Positions 1 through 12,455 of a DNA stretch of 64,000 nucleotides are shown here, piece by piece. The stretch spans positions 183,147,801 to 183,211,800 of the forward strand of contig JAIOJX010000025.1 of the NCBI GenBank assembly GCA_022376925.1. Direction: 5' to 3'. The notes beneath the pieces were generated by a model. The model was given only the letters and a program-made list of their open reading frames with translations, made no database searches and was not told the DNA's origin. Made by a program: the position numbers and the translations under genes. Every line of letters begins with the position of its first letter. Within the stretch, counting starts at the first letter, position 1. The DNA is from Tragulus kanchil. Its lineage: Eukaryota > Chordata > Mammalia > Artiodactyla > Tragulidae.

Positions 1-880
1 TTTTCCCTTTTTCTAATTACACTTTTGAGGATCACTGCTCCACTGATGTTTCTATCTCTTTAAATTCTTGATCCAGATCAACAATTTAGAATGAACGTTT
101 TTCAGGAAGAGACTGTTAGCCAGTAGACTAGGAGACGACAAGGCATAAGTAGGTCCAACTGGCAAGACTTTGACAAGCATATCTTGTGAAATGAAATCTT
201 CACACCAGAAGATGAGAGGTGAAAAATAGAAAATAAAACATGGAGATTAGAACAGGAGGAAAAAAAGCCGGCTCACTTGAGAATTAAGACTAAAAATCTA
301 AAATAATGGTATTTGTGTTTTATATTATAGGAGTAGCTTGTAGTTCCATTTGTAAATTGAGCAATTTATTGTTAGTTAGGTGTCTGCTATGTGATGGGGA
401 CTCCACCACGAACATTTTAAAATATTATATCAATTAATTGCAATCGAGAGTTGCAGTCTGTGACCTTCTTAACTGCATAAACTTGTTTTATTTATTTTTT
501 CTCTAACATAACCAAGCAGTGATTGCTAGGCATGCTTGTGAATTTTCTGAACTGCGTTTCTGTGGTTGAGGACTTTCACAGATTATGAAATTCACCTTCT
601 AAGCTGTCCTTGCTGGAATGTGACTTCAGCTCTGGATCAAACACAATTGTGTGAGATTTCGGTTCAGAAGCTAGAAAAGTGAAGACTTAGATGCCGGGCA
701 GGATCCATCCTGGTGAAACTAAGCTCATGAGCATCCAGTGGGCAGAGGTGTCAGAAGCAGAGGTCCTCATGGTGCCATCCAGCACTAGACATCATGGTAT
801 CTGAGCCAAGAAGTGGGAGTACTGGAGTCACCAAGAGAGCAGCCCTTTGCTAGGATGGGAACCATATTACCAGGTGAGTA
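1..880. other. Unassigned intergenic sequence
   Basis: A/T-rich left edge. I recognise no gene, RNA or repeat family here. Confidence 0.5.
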
Positions 881-881
881 C

Positions 882-1076
882 ATATTTGCTCAATTGCTCT
901 TGCAAGCCCACGGATTGTAGCCTGCCAGGCGCCTCTTGGGACTTTTCAGGCAAGAATCCTGGAGTGAGCTGCCATTTCCTCATACAGGGGATCTTCCTGA
1001 TCCAGGGATTGAACCTGCATCTCCTGTGTCTCCTGCATTGGCAGGCAGATTCTTTACCACTGAGCCACCCGGGATG
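882..1076 (-). mobile_element. Bov-tA-type SINE, minus orientation
   Basis: The plus strand reads the reverse of the ruminant tRNA-Glu/Bov-A SINE: CAGGCAAGAATCCTGGAGTG, then a reversed B-box-like GGGATTGAACCTGCATCTC and the head ACTGAGCCACC. The 3' half is diverged. Confidence 0.85.
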
Positions 1077-1465
1077 AGTAGTAGCCACCAAATGTTATTC
1101 TCTCAACTGTCCCAAAGCTCGCTGAGCTTTTCTGATTAAATCAGTTAGAATAATTTTATAATGGAGTTAACCTTGTGATCAGATTTCTGATTTCAAGATG
1201 GTGACCTGAGAATTCTTAGCAATATCCCTCTTTCACAGCAAAGACCTATAAAAGGTAAAAAAAATTAAAATTGTAAATAAACACCTATGAACATACAATA
1301 ATAAAGAAATAAGTAATATTAGCACTTGAAAACAAGATAAGATTCTTCATGGGCCAGAAGCTGTGAATAATTTTTAGTAGAAGAGATAAGATGTCAATCA
1401 ACTATTGTATAATACACACAAAACTTGCAATAGCCTAGAGGAATAAATATTTACTTTTTGTTCAT

Positions 1466-1865
1466 GTACTGATGTTTGAGTTGGACCATAAAGAAGGCTG
1501 AGCATCAAAGAATTGATGTTCTTTATTTGTGGTGCTGGAAAAGACTCTTGAGAGTCCCCTGGATTGCAAAGAGATCAAATCAGTCAATCTCAAAGAAAAT
1601 CAACCCTGCACATTCATTGGAAAGACTGATGCTGAAGCTGAAGCTCCACTACTTTAGCCATCTAATTCCAAGAGCCCACTCATTGGAAAAGACCTTGATT
1701 CTGTGAAAGATTGAAGGCAGGAGGAGAAGAGGGCAAGAGAAGATGAGATGGATGGATGGTATCACTGACTCAATGGACATGAGTTTGAACAAACTCTGGG
1801 AGATGCTGAAGGGCAGGGAAGCCTGGGGAGCTGCAGTCCACAGGGTTCAAAAGAGATGAACATGG
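1466..1865 (+). mobile_element. BovB LINE 3' end (ORF2 remnant)
   Basis: Translates in pieces as the BovB reverse-transcriptase C-terminus: WTIKKAEHQRIDVL, then CWKRLLRVPW and later LMLKLKLHYF with stops and frame breaks. 5'-truncated, inactive. Confidence 0.88.
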
Positions 1866-1905
1866 ATTAACAACCTCACTCATAAGCCTGAGAGGAGCCC
1901 TCTGG

Positions 1906-2694
1906 GTGGTATATTTTTTCAAGTGATGGGATGGGAATTGGCTGGCACACAGCTGGCCACAGGCTTAGTTTAGATCTTTCCTCATTTTCTTTCTTCTGGG
2001 ACCAGCAATTGTCCAGGGCATGTGCTTCTCATGGGGATGACAAAAGATAAGAAAGTGAGATTAGCCATCAAAGCAGGCCATTACTTTTATTGAGCTTGAT
2101 AATAACATCTCACTGGCCAGGGAAAGTCACATGATCAAGCCTAACATCAAAGGTTCAGGGTATATATTCATTTCATGGAGGTTGGATGTGGAAGGAGTGA
2201 ATATTTGCTGAATCCAATGCAACACCACAGGACATCATGTCTATTAATGAAGGTTATCACTCAGTCCAGGTCACAAAAGGGAGATCCCAAATGAGGAAAT
2301 AGAATGAATACTTCAGAATAAGCAGAACAAAACTTTAAAAAGTGTTCTCAATATAATTTGAAAGATAAGACAGATTAAACCTAAAGGGGGTGTTATGTGG
2401 ACAGACTAAGCAGGTAACAAACATCAGAGATTTTGAAAAATTAAAAAAATATATATGCAACTGTTAGAATAGAAATGGATACAGCTGGATAATAAACTGA
2501 TGAGTCTGAATATAATATTTACATACAGTAAATGAATGTTGAATGAATTCATGAATGACAAGATCAAAGGAGAATCTTATTAGATCATGCAGTGCAATGT
2601 TTCCTAGTGTTCAACATGTGTCAGTATTCCAGTGTGACCAGATGTACTCAGTTATACATAAATATCTCAAATCTGTTCCACAGCCTCACTTCCT
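1906..2694. other. Unassigned intergenic sequence
   Basis: A/T-rich and non-coding. I see no recognisable family. Confidence 0.4.
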
Positions 2695-2876
2695 AGGGCA
2701 AGCCTCCATTACCTTGTCCAGAACGGGTGACATCACTACCTTCCTAGTCTCCTCTCATCTACTCCTGTTCTGTCCTGATCTATGTAGAGCAGCCATCACT
2801 ATCTTTTCTATTTAGAGTCTTTCTGTGGCTCCCATTGCATCCAGGATCAAGTCCTACATCTGTAGCATTGTCTAAA
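2695..2876 (+). mobile_element. L2 LINE fragment
   Basis: Resembles the L2 3' region: TGGCTCCCATTGCATCCAGG followed by ATCAAGTCCTACATCT and TAGCATTGTCTAAA. Old and diverged. Confidence 0.5.
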
Positions 2877-3350
2877 GGACTACCTGGTAGTTCAGATAGC
2901 CAAGAATCACCTGCAATACAGGGGACCTGGGTTCAACCCCTGGGTTGAGAAGATCCCCTTGGGAGAAAGGAATGGCTACCCACTCCAGTATTCTTGCCTG
3001 GAGAATTCCATGGAATGAGGAACCGTGGTGCTGGAGAAGACTCTTGGACAGCAAGGACATCAAACCAATCAATCCTATAGGAAATCAACCCCAAATATTC
3101 ATTGGAATGACTAATGTCAACTTCCAATACTTTGGCTACCTGCTGCAAAGAACAGGCTCACTGGAAAGACCTTGATGCTGAAAAGTATTGAGGGCAAGAG
3201 AAAAAGGGGGTGACAGAATCAGATGGTTGGATGGCATCACAACTCAATGGACATGAATTTGATCAAACTCTGAGACATAGTGAAGATCAAGGGAGCCTGG
3301 AGTGCTAGAGTCATGGAGTCGTGAAGGGTGGGACACGACTGAGAGACTGA
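2877..3350 (+). mobile_element. Composite Bov-tA SINE head joined to BovB 3' end
   Basis: 2877-3020 reads as a SINE (GGGGACCTGGGTTCAACCCC, then ACTCCAGTATTCTTGCCTGG). From about 3025 it continues as BovB ORF2 remnant (GTGCTGGAGAAGACTCTTGG, IGNQPQIFIG-like peptide) and ends with GACACGACTGAGAGACTGA. The switch occurs where the SINE tail would normally be. Confidence 0.75.
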
Positions 3351-3702
3351 ACAATGGCATCTAAACTTGATTACATCTGTAAAGACCTTCCTATAAAATA
3401 AGATAAAAGAAGGTATGGTTGATAGGTGGTGGAAGTGAGGATCTGAACACACCTTTTTAGGAGATATAATTCAATCTGTTACACATTCTTCTGAAATTGA
3501 AAGGCTGTTATTATTTTTCACTATTATATGGCCCACAGTATCTAACATCTTCATTTATAGAACATTTTCTACATCTAGAATTATTTACTTAAGATAGATT
3601 CCCAGAAATGGAATATCTGGGTCAAAGTATGCAAATGAGCATTTAAAATTTTCTCTACAAATTGCTGTTTCTTTCCAAAGCTATCAGTTTAAATAGAGAT
3701 TA

Positions 3703-3905
3703 GTTGGCTCAGATGGTAAAGCATCCACCTGTAACGCAGGGGACCTGGGTTTGATCCCTGGGTTGGGAAGATCCCCTGGAGAAGGGAATGGCAACCCACT
3801 CCAGTATTCTTGCCTGGGAAATTCCATGAATAGAAAAGCCTGGTGGACTACAGTCTACGGGATCACAAAGAGTCAGACATGACTGAGCAATTAACACACA
3901 CAATA
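3703..3905 (+). mobile_element. Bov-tA SINE inserted in antisense L1
   Basis: Reads GTTGGCTCAGATGGTAAAGC, then GGACCTGGGTTTGATCCC, CCACTCCAGTATTCTTGCC and CAGACATGACTGAGC, with an ACACAC/ATAT tail. Confidence 0.93.
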
Positions 3906-5092
3906 TATATATGAGGGTGTCTGTTTTTTCTTCAATCTTGCATGATAAATTTTTAGTTTTCTTTTTTTTTTCTTTTAAAGGCAAACACATATAAAATAGA
4001 CAATCAGCAAGTAAATACCTTATAATGTGTATTGAGGTTGAACATTTTCTCATTGGGGTTCCTTTCTTCTATTTAATTTGGTAATTACATTTTCCTTTTC
4101 GGTAACTTTTTCTTTCCTTTGCTAACTCACCTGTGGGAGTCTTCATGCTTTGCTTGTTTGTTTCTCATATTTGTTGAATTATTTTCCTAGTTGTCTGGTT
4201 ATCATTATATTTTCACTTTTGCCTTGGAAATATTTTAATTGATATACAATTGTTTGGAAGAGTGATTTTCAAATATAAACACCAGGTGTAATGCAGGTAC
4301 AAGCCTATAAGTTTGGATGCTGTCTGTGTACGTTACCTACATCCATCCATCCATCTTTCCCTCTATGAATTATGCTATCATTTCTGAGAGTAGAAAATTT
4401 TCTCCCTGCAAAACAAGGGAATTAAATGGAATCATATTTTAATTTTTATTTATATAGGTTATTTTCTCTAATTCACCAGAAATGGTTTTGTTGTATGGAA
4501 TTGTATAATTATCTAAATATATTGTGTTCCAAGTTGTTGGCTAATTGTCCTAGCTCTGTTTCCTGAAAAATCCTAGTTTTTCTGGGAATTGACTTACGGT
4601 TAATTATTTATCATATATTAGGATGTAATAAGGTCTTTTTTCTGACTTACTATTCTTAATGGTATTTTCCCACCAATATCACATTATTTCTATTTTTATA
4701 GCTTTATAAAATATAGTGTAATTCCCCTTTAAAAATTTCTTGACTATCCTGTTTATTTTTATAGGCTAACCTTAGAATCATTTGGTCAAAATCAAAGGGG
4801 GATTTTTACTAGAATTGTAGCAAACCACACATTCATTTAGGAAGAATTTAAACCTTTTCAACACTCAGCACTTCCATGTGATCTGTCTCTCTCCTTTTAT
4901 GTAAGGTTTCATTTATAGATCTCCTCAAAGTCTTCTACCTTTCTTTACATAGGTCACACAGTTTCCATCAGAATTATTTATGATATATCATTTTTGTTAT
5001 TGGAAATAGGATATTTTAAATTACTTTTTACATTATTATTTTTTAATTTTGGTCCCTTTTATTGATTTTTTAAATTTGTTTATTTTAATCCA

Positions 5093-5311
5093 TCTTTATT
5101 CTTCGACCTGTGTGGGCCTCCCATTGCACTGGCCTCTTTTGTTACAGAGCACCCACTCTGGGCACATGTGCTCCAGAGCACTGGCTCGTAATTGGACACA
5201 CTGGCCTAGCTCCTCCTCAGCATGTGGGATCTTCCCCAGCCAGGGATGGAACCGGTGCCCCTTGCACTGCAAGGTGGACTCTTTACCCACTGAATCACCA
5301 TGGAAGCCCTG
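5093..5311 (-). mobile_element. CHR-type tRNA-derived SINE, first copy
   Basis: The reverse strand begins GGGCTTCCATGGTGATTCAG and contains GGGAAGATCCCACATGCTGA, GCTCTGGAGCACATGTGCCC and GGGAGGCCCACACAG. The same family is at 45326-45560. Confidence 0.75.
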
Positions 5312-6206
5312 ATTTTTGACATTATTTTTCATAATCTTTGTCTATTTTGGATTCAAACTCCTAAATTTTATTAAATTTTGATAGTTTCTACCTCACTACT
5401 TTAGATTTTCTAGATGCACGAGTACATGAGCAATAAAGAATTCTTTCATTTTTCAATATTTATCTTTGTTTTTAATTATTTTTCCTTTGGTCAAAATTTC
5501 TCAAATGATGTAAAATATAATGATAAGAAGCTGGATTTTGGTTCTTGACTTTGCTGTCTTACCTTCTACTGACTGTCAGCTATTACTATGAAATATACAT
5601 ATTTTTCATGATAGGCAGATTTTCTAATATTTCTACTTGGATTTTTGAAATAGAAATTGGTCACAAATTTTATGAAATGTGTTTGTACTGTTTGTTCAAA
5701 TGATATACCTTTTTGTTGCCTTTGACCTATTGCTGTAGTATATGCTAATATAACATATTATTTGCAGATCATTGCTGAAGTACTACATTATATCATGTTT
5801 AGCTCAATCAGAAATTTTTATAAAATATAGTGTAATTCCCCTTTAAAAATTTCTTGACTATCCTGTTTATTTTTATAGGCTAACCTTAGAATCATTTGGT
5901 CAAAATCAAAGGGGGATTTTTACTAGAATTGTAGCAAACCACACATTCATTTAGGAAGAATTTAAACCTTTTCAACACTCAGCACTTCCATGTGATCTGT
6001 CTCTCTCCTTTTATGTAAGGTTTCATTTATAGATCTCCTCAAAGTCTTCTACCTTTCTTTACATAGGTCACACAGTTTCCATCAGAATTATTTATGATAT
6101 ATCATTTTTGTTATTGGAAATAGGATATTTTAAATTACTTTTTACATTATTATTTTTTAATTTTGGTCCCTTTTATTGATTTTTTAAATTTGTTTATTTT
6201 AATCCA

Positions 6207-6425
6207 TCTTTATTCTTCGACCTGTGTGGGCCTCCCATTGCACTGGCCTCTTTTGTTACAGAGCACCCACTCTGGGCACATGTGCTCCAGAGCACTGGCT
6301 CGTAATTGGACACACTGGCCTAGCTCCTCCTCAGCATGTGGGATCTTCCCCAGCCAGGGATGGAACCGGTGCCCCTTGCACTGCAAGGTGGACTCTTTAC
6401 CCACTGAATCACCATGGAAGCCCTG
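6207..6425 (-). mobile_element. CHR-type SINE, second copy (segment 1)
   Basis: Same element as 5093-5311, carried in the right copy of doubled segment 1. Confidence 0.75.
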
Positions 6426-6927
6426 ATTTTTGACATTATTTTTCATAATCTTTGTCTATTTTGGATTCAAACTCCTAAATTTTATTAAATTTTGATAGTT
6501 TCTACCTCACTACTTTAGATTTTCTAGATGCACGAGTACATGAGCAATAAAGAATTCTTTCATTTTTCAATATTTATCTTTGTTTTTAATTATTTTTCCT
6601 TTGGTCAAAATTTCTCAAATGATGTAAAATATAATGATAAGAAGCTGGATTTTGGTTCTTGACTTTGCTGTCTTACCTTCTACTGACTGTCAGCTATTAC
6701 TATGAAATATACATATTTTTCATGATAGGCAGATTTTCTAATATTTCTACTTGGATTTTTGAAATAGAAATTGGTCACAAATTTTATGAAATGTGTTTGT
6801 ACTGTTTGTTCAAATGATATACCTTTTTGTTGCCTTTGACCTATTGCTGTAGTATATGCTAATATAACATATTATTTGCAGATCATTGCTGAAGTACTAC
6901 ATTATATCATGTTTAGCTCCAATCAGA

Positions 6928-7665
6928 AAGCAAAGAGGAACTAAAGAGCCTCTTGAGGAAGGTGAAAGAGGAGAGTGAATAAGCTGGCTTAAAACTCAAC
7001 ATTCAACAAATTAAGAGCATGGCATCCGGTCCCATCTCTTCATGACAAATAAAGTGGGCAAACAATGGAAGCAGTGACAGACTTTGTTTTGGGAGGCTCC
7101 AAAACCACTGCAGATGGTGACTGCAGCCATGAAATTAAAAGACACTTGCTCCTTGGAAGGAAAGCTATGAAAAACCTGGTCAGGATATTAAAAAGTAGAG
7201 ACATCATTTTGCTGACAAAGGTCTGTGTACTTAACGCCATGGTTTTTCCAGTAGTCATGTACAGATGTGAGAGTTGGTTCATAAAGAAGGCTGAGCACCA
7301 AATAATTGACGCTTTAGAACCATGGTGCTGGAGAAGACTCTTGAGAGTTCCTTGGACTGCAAGATCAAACCAGTCAATCTGATAATTGAATACTCAAATT
7401 AACTCTGAATATTCATTGGAAAGACTGATGCTGAATCTGGAGCTCCAATCCTTTGGCCACCCGATGAGAAGAGCTGACTCATTGGAAAAGATTCTGACAC
7501 TGGGAAAGATTGAGGGCAAGAGAAGAGGGCGACAGAGAATGAGATGGTTGGATAGCATCACTGACTCAATAAGTCTGAGCAAACTCCAGGAGATGGTGAA
7601 GGACAGTATGCTACAGTCCATAGGGTCACAAAGAGTCAGATACAACTTAGTGATGACAAAACACC
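6928..7665 (+). mobile_element. BovB LINE 3' portion (~740 bp)
   Basis: Longest BovB piece in the window. Frame pieces include LGGSKTTADGDCSHEIKRHL, LLGRKAMKNL, VLNAMVFPVVMYRCESW, then CWRRLLRVPWTA and RQRMRWLDSI, matching the C-terminal part of BovB ORF2. The frame is broken near 7384. Ends AGTCAGATACAACTTAGTGA. Confidence 0.92.
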
Positions 7666-7690
7666 ACACCCTACACACCCACTAACCCTT

Positions 7691-8615
7691 GAGGGTATGC
7701 ATAAAAATAGGGTTGGTAAAGTTTTTCCAGTGTCTGCATGTTCAATCTTCCATACAGGTTCTTAGGGTGCTCTTCCTACATCCTGGAGACAAAGATGAGG
7801 TAGTCTGGGCACTGTGAGGGGTGCAGAGGGAATGTGCTCACTGCTAATCACCCAGTTCTTCCAAGACCTCCACTTTTCCAACTTCCATAATTAGGCTCCA
7901 TTTCCCTCCACACTCCTCCCATCTGCACATACATCCCCGGTTCCCCACCCCGATCCCCCACGCCAAGTCTGCTGGATAAGAGAAAGACCAGTTTGAAGAC
8001 TACAGGAGATGCATGAGCCTGATAGTCAAGTCGCGTGTGCCATGACAGCTGAAGAGCTCTTGGCTGGGGAAGCTGCAGTGAGTCTGTTTCTATTAAATGT
8101 ACAAGCAGGGCAGTGCCCTGAATGCTCACTTCCCACTTAAAGCTCCCACCTGACGTTTTCAAGCATGCATCAGGAGCTCCAGCTGCAGAAAACACTCAGA
8201 ACTTTCAGATGGCTGTGCTTTCTCCAAAGCTGTCTTGACATCCCGTTGCACAAGCTAAGCGACAGAGGTCTGGCCTCAATTGCCTTTGAACAAGTGCCCT
8301 CTGCAAACCATGGGCCCCATCAGTATCACCAAGGATGGCTGGCTATGACTTTCCTGGTGAGTGGGATGATTTATTGTGTTTTGCAAAAATGACTTAGTGT
8401 TTTGACCTCTACACCTTTGGAGAAGCTTAGTTGAGTTGTCTTGTGCCCTTGCCCTTTGCCCCAGCCCTTTATAACAAGTCACACTTCAGAGGCCCTCTTC
8501 TCCCCATGGGTAATCGAGAGCTCTCTAGCTGTGGAATGGTATCAGCCTGAGAAACTTGAGGTTTGTTTTGAATAGTGTGTCAGCTGCAGACATAATTCAC
8601 GAAACTATCTCAGAC
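7691..8615. other. Unassigned intergenic sequence
   Basis: Mixed composition. I see no repeat family and no convincing frame. Confidence 0.4.
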
Positions 8616-10917
8616 ACGGGGACGTCACCAAGCAATGGTTCTATTTGCAATGTCTCAGGGCTCCAGTTGGCAAACAGTGCTGGGAAGAAGCTGGGGAGAT
8701 TTCAAAACCTCGGGGCATGCTTTTCAGCCCTTGGTCCCCCTCCATCTTGCCTCTTTCTTCCCATTTTCTCTGGGTTAGCTGAGTGCTCCCAATGTTTCTA
8801 AGGTCAGTTAGCAGGTTAGAAACTCTCAAGGCATACTGACCTGCCTCATCACAGTATTTACTGTCACTATACTGTCTCATAACACAGAAGCTTCTACTGG
8901 CCCTCTCTGTGGCTTTGTTCACAGCCTGCCGGCAAAAAGGTCGTTTATATATTATAATCGAAATCCTTGAGCTGAACTATTTTTTAATTACAGCTTCGAT
9001 AGTGGAAGTTGTTACGGGATGGGAAAGGAGGCCAGCTGGGGCTTTGCCTCTCTTTGATCACAAGGCCCTGCTTTGATCAGAGAGACAACAGCTCGTAAAA
9101 GAGGCTGGCCTCTTCTTGAAATGTGCAGGTAAACAGAGGGATCCTTTGAAACGATTATGGAATGAGCAATCAGATCTCAGACAATGGTCTTCTTTAAACT
9201 GGATTTAGGGGGTATGGATGAACACAGCATAGGGGACTGGATGGATGAAAAAAAAAATGGTGATTTTTGTCCCTGGGGAAGGTGCATTGAGAGGTCACCA
9301 AGGTGGTGCTCTGGGGTTAGATTTCTGGGTCTCCCTTGGTTCCTGAAGGGTGTTCAGGCGAACTGGTCTAAGGTGAACACCACAAGTAACCTTAAGGAGA
9401 AGAACTCCTTAAGAGAAGGGAGAAAGCCTGCAGACTTTGGAGTCAAGAAACACTTGAGATAAAATCCTAGTCTCTCCCAAATAGAAGTGTCCTGTATTAT
9501 GTACAGATAAAAATGTCTGTGCACAAGGCTTGTAAAGTTTGCTGGGTCAATGTTTCTAACCTAAATTGATGTCATTTTCATTTTAAATGTAATCCTATTT
9601 GTTAAGTGATATATTTTGTACTTTTCAAAATTTGTAACATTTTGTGATTTTTTTTCGTTCAGTACTGTGTTTGTTCTTGTTCTTGCTGTTCAGTCATGTC
9701 TGACTCTTTGAGACCCCGTGGATATAGCCCACCAGGCTCCTCTGTCCACGGGATTCTCCAGGGAGGGGGCCAAACGGGGACGTCACCAAGCAATGGTTCT
9801 ATTTGCAATGTCTCAGGGCTCCAGTTGGCAAACAGTGCTGGGAAGAAGCTGGGAGATTTCAAAACCTCGGGGCATGCTTTTCAGCCCTTGGTCCCTCCAT
9901 CTTGCCTCTTTCTTCCCATTTTCTCTGGGTTAGCTGAGTGCTCCCAATGTTTCTAAGGTCAGTTAGCAGGTTAGAAACTCTCAAGGCATACTGACCTGCC
10001 TCATCACAGTATTTACTGTCACTATACTGTCTCATAACACAGAAGCTTCTACTGGCCCTCTCTGTGGCTTTGTTCACAGCCTGCCGGCAAAAAGGTCGTT
10101 TATATATTATAATCGAAATCCTTGAGCTGAACTATTTTTTAATTACAGCTTCGATAGTGGAAGTTGTTACGGGATGGGAAAGGAGGCCAGCTGGGGCTTT
10201 GCCTCTCTTTGATCACAAGGCCCTGCTTTGATCAGAGAGACAACAGCTCGTAAAAGAGGCTGGCCTCTTCTTGAAATGTGCAGGTAAACAGAGGGATCCT
10301 TTGAAACGATTATGGAATGAGCAATCAGATCTCAGACAATGGTCTTCTTTAAACTGGATTTAGGGGGTATGGATGAACACAGCATAGGGGACTGGATGGA
10401 TGAAAAAAAAAATGGTGATTTTTGTCCCTGGGGAAGGTGCATTGAGAGGTCACCAAGGTGGTGCTCTGGGGTTAGATTTCTGGGTCTCCCTTGGTTCCTG
10501 AAGGGTGTTCAGGCGAACTGGTCTAAGGTGAACACCACAAGTAACCTTAAGGAGAAGAACTCCTTAAGAGAAGGGAGAAAGCCTGCAGACTTTGGAGTCA
10601 AGAAACACTTGAGATAAAATCCTAGTCTCTCCCAAATAGAAGTGTCCTGTATTATGTACAGATAAAAATGTCTGTGCACAAGGCTTGTAAAGTTTGCTGG
10701 GTCAATGTTTCTAACCTAAATTGATGTCATTTTCATTTTAAATGTAATCCTATTTGTTAAGTGATATATTTTGTACTTTTCAAAATTTGTAACATTTTGT
10801 GATTTTTTTTCGTTCAGTACTGTGTTTGTTCTTGTTCTTGCTGTTCAGTCATGTCTGACTCTTTGAGACCCCGTGGATATAGCCCACCAGGCTCCTCTGT
10901 CCACGGGATTCTCCAGG
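8616..10917. repeat. Doubled segment 2 (offset 1155-1158)
   Basis: 8616-9762 recurs at 9774-10917. Differences are homopolymer lengths, for example four versus three G near 8695/9850 and five versus three C near 8733/9893. The left copy breaks off in the middle of a Bov-tA SINE, and the right copy continues through the complete SINE. No gene in either copy. Confidence 0.95.
9672..9762 (-). mobile_element. Bov-tA SINE cut off by the segment-2 junction
   Basis: Reads TCATGTCTGACTCTTTGAGA to GGGATTCTCCAGG and stops at the junction. The complete element is at 10826-11033. Confidence 0.85.
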
Positions 10918-11033
10918 CAAGAATATTGGAGTGGGTAGCCATTCCTTCTTCAGGGGATCTTCCCAACCTAGGGATCAAGCTTGGGTCTCCTGCATTGCAG
11001 GCGAATTTATTTACCATCTGAGCCACTGGGGAA
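10826..11033 (-). mobile_element. Bov-tA SINE, complete
   Basis: Reverse-oriented SINE: TCATGTCTGACTCTTTGAGA, GGGATTCTCCAGGCAAGAAT, GGGGATCTTCCCAACCTAGG, head CATCTGAGCCACTGGGGAA. Confidence 0.93.
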
Positions 11034-11052
11034 CTGTGTTAGTGAATCTGTA

Positions 11053-11251
11053 TTGTTGTCTTTAAGTTGTTAAGTCACGTCGGACTCCTTTGTGACCCCA
11101 TGGTCTATAGCCCACCAGGCTCTCTGTCCATGGGATTCTCCAGGTAAGAATCCTGGAGTGGGTTGCCATGCCCTCCTCCAGGGGATCTTCCTGACCCAGG
11201 GATCTCCTACATGGCAGGTGGTTCTTTACCACTGAGCCACCAGGGAAGTCT
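11053..11251 (-). mobile_element. Bov-tA SINE, second in tandem
   Basis: Another reverse SINE about 20 bases after the previous one: CACGTCGGACTCCTTTGTGA, CCAGGTAAGAATCCTGGAGT, ACTGAGCCACCAGGGAAGTC. It is clearly diverged from its neighbour, so this is an independent insertion. Confidence 0.93.
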
Positions 11252-12194
11252 GGCAAAGGAGCTATTCTCTGTTGAAGAAATTTTAGTTAAGAAAAAAATT
11301 CTTGTCTCTCCATTTATGAGGTGTCATTACAGGACTTAGCTGCTTTAGCTTTTCTGTACTAAGTATCCTTATCCATACAAATTGGACATAAATACTTCAG
11401 TGGTCATTTTTATGGTTTAGTGATGTGCCTTTTGAGAAAGGAGCCCTGCTAGATGCCAGGCCTTTGGGGAAAGAGGAAAATGCCTCAGTGTCCTCGGTCA
11501 GCCTTTATCATCTTCCCATTGTGTCCTTATTTACCTGGAGGAAGCTTTGGAACGCCTTCTCGACATGCAGCTGTCACTTCATAGAATGCTTGGCTTTTCC
11601 AAGCTAATTATTTCAAAGTGATGCTTTGAATTGTGTTCTGACGGGACTGGCTGGAACATTCACAGGCAGGAATTTCATTTGTTTAGAGAGTCCGAGATTT
11701 GGGAGGTGGGTCTAGAGCGTGCTGCCTCGTGGGGGAACTGCTTAATGAGTGGTGGTCAGTTTTAGAAATGCTGGCTGAGCGGAGAGTATGCAGCGTTTGA
11801 AGTCCTGAGGTCCTGTTGGTTGTGAATCTGGAGTGTGTGATTTGGTCAGTTTCCCGGGCGTGACCTTCTGACATTCGTCAACTGACATCTGGCTGCAATA
11901 TAAGTAAGTCCCTGAGATCTGATAGTCCTTGCAAAAGAGACCTGGTCTTGAGCGAGTAAGCCAGTCGCCATGGTCGACAAGGCAAAGGCCCAGCGTCGCC
12001 TCTGGCCTGAGACTTTTCAGCCCCTCGGCTCCTCAGGAGGAGACACTCTCTGAAGAGGGCATCAGACACCCTTGCTTGTGCCTCTCCTGACAGGTGCCTG
12101 CAGCTCCACCTCTGGGCACCTGTGCTTCGGTGGCATGGCTATGGCCGTCATGGAGGGCTCTCAGAAGCCTGGGGCAAGTGGGCAGGTATGGAGT
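11252..12194. other. Unassigned intergenic sequence
   Basis: No gene or repeat recognised. Confidence 0.4.
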
Positions 12195-12301
12195 GAGTGT
12201 GTGTGTGTGTGTGTGTGTGTTTTAGTCACTGGGTTGTGTCTGATTCTTTGAGACCCCGTGAACTCTAGCCCTCCAGTCTCCTCTGTCCATGGAATTTTCG
12301 G
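12195..12301 (-). mobile_element. Truncated Bov-tA SINE with (TG)n tail
   Basis: A (GT)n run at 12197-12222 followed by CACTGGGTTGTGTCTGATTC, TTTGAGACCCCGTGAACTC and TCTGTCCATGGAATTTTC. The head half is missing. Confidence 0.8.
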
Positions 12302-12455
12302 ACCAGAGAGCGGGTAGCCAAAACTTCCTGCTACACCAGAAGCAGCAGAGGCCAGTGGAGTGAGGTGTGGGACCACCTGCCAAAAATTGGAGTGAGATCT
12401 CTGTGCTGCACCATCCACTGAGCTCTAGGGGCTGACTTTTCCCTTTGGCTCCTTC

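Larger units (their letters stand above)
3530..6927 (-). mobile_element. Old L1 LINE, antisense, interrupted and partly doubled
   Basis: 3530-3700 resembles the antisense L1 3' region (GAAATGGAATATCTGGGTCA). The T-rich sequence to 5090, and after the SINE to about 5813, resembles antisense ORF2 (for example TTTAGGAAGAATTTAAACC and TCCATGTGATCTGTCTC). It is heavily decayed with no frame, interrupted by SINEs at 3703-3905 and 5093-5311, and the second half is doubled. Assignment rests on memory of L1 consensus order. Confidence 0.55.
4703..6927. repeat. Doubled segment 1 (offset 1114)
   Basis: 4703-5816 recurs at 5817-6927 in direct orientation with the copies abutting. Both carry the same decayed L1 and the same minus-strand CHR-type SINE. 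A one-base C difference is seen near the right end (GCTCAATC versus GCTCCAATC). Confidence 0.95.

Noticed and set aside
3703..3780. tRNA-like A/B box sequence in SINE heads
   Set aside because: These are tRNA-derived SINE promoters, without an intact cloverleaf gene.
7065..7685. Frames with reverse-transcriptase-like peptides
   Set aside because: They are BovB LINE remnants, 5'-truncated and frame-broken. Annotated as mobile element, not as a gene.
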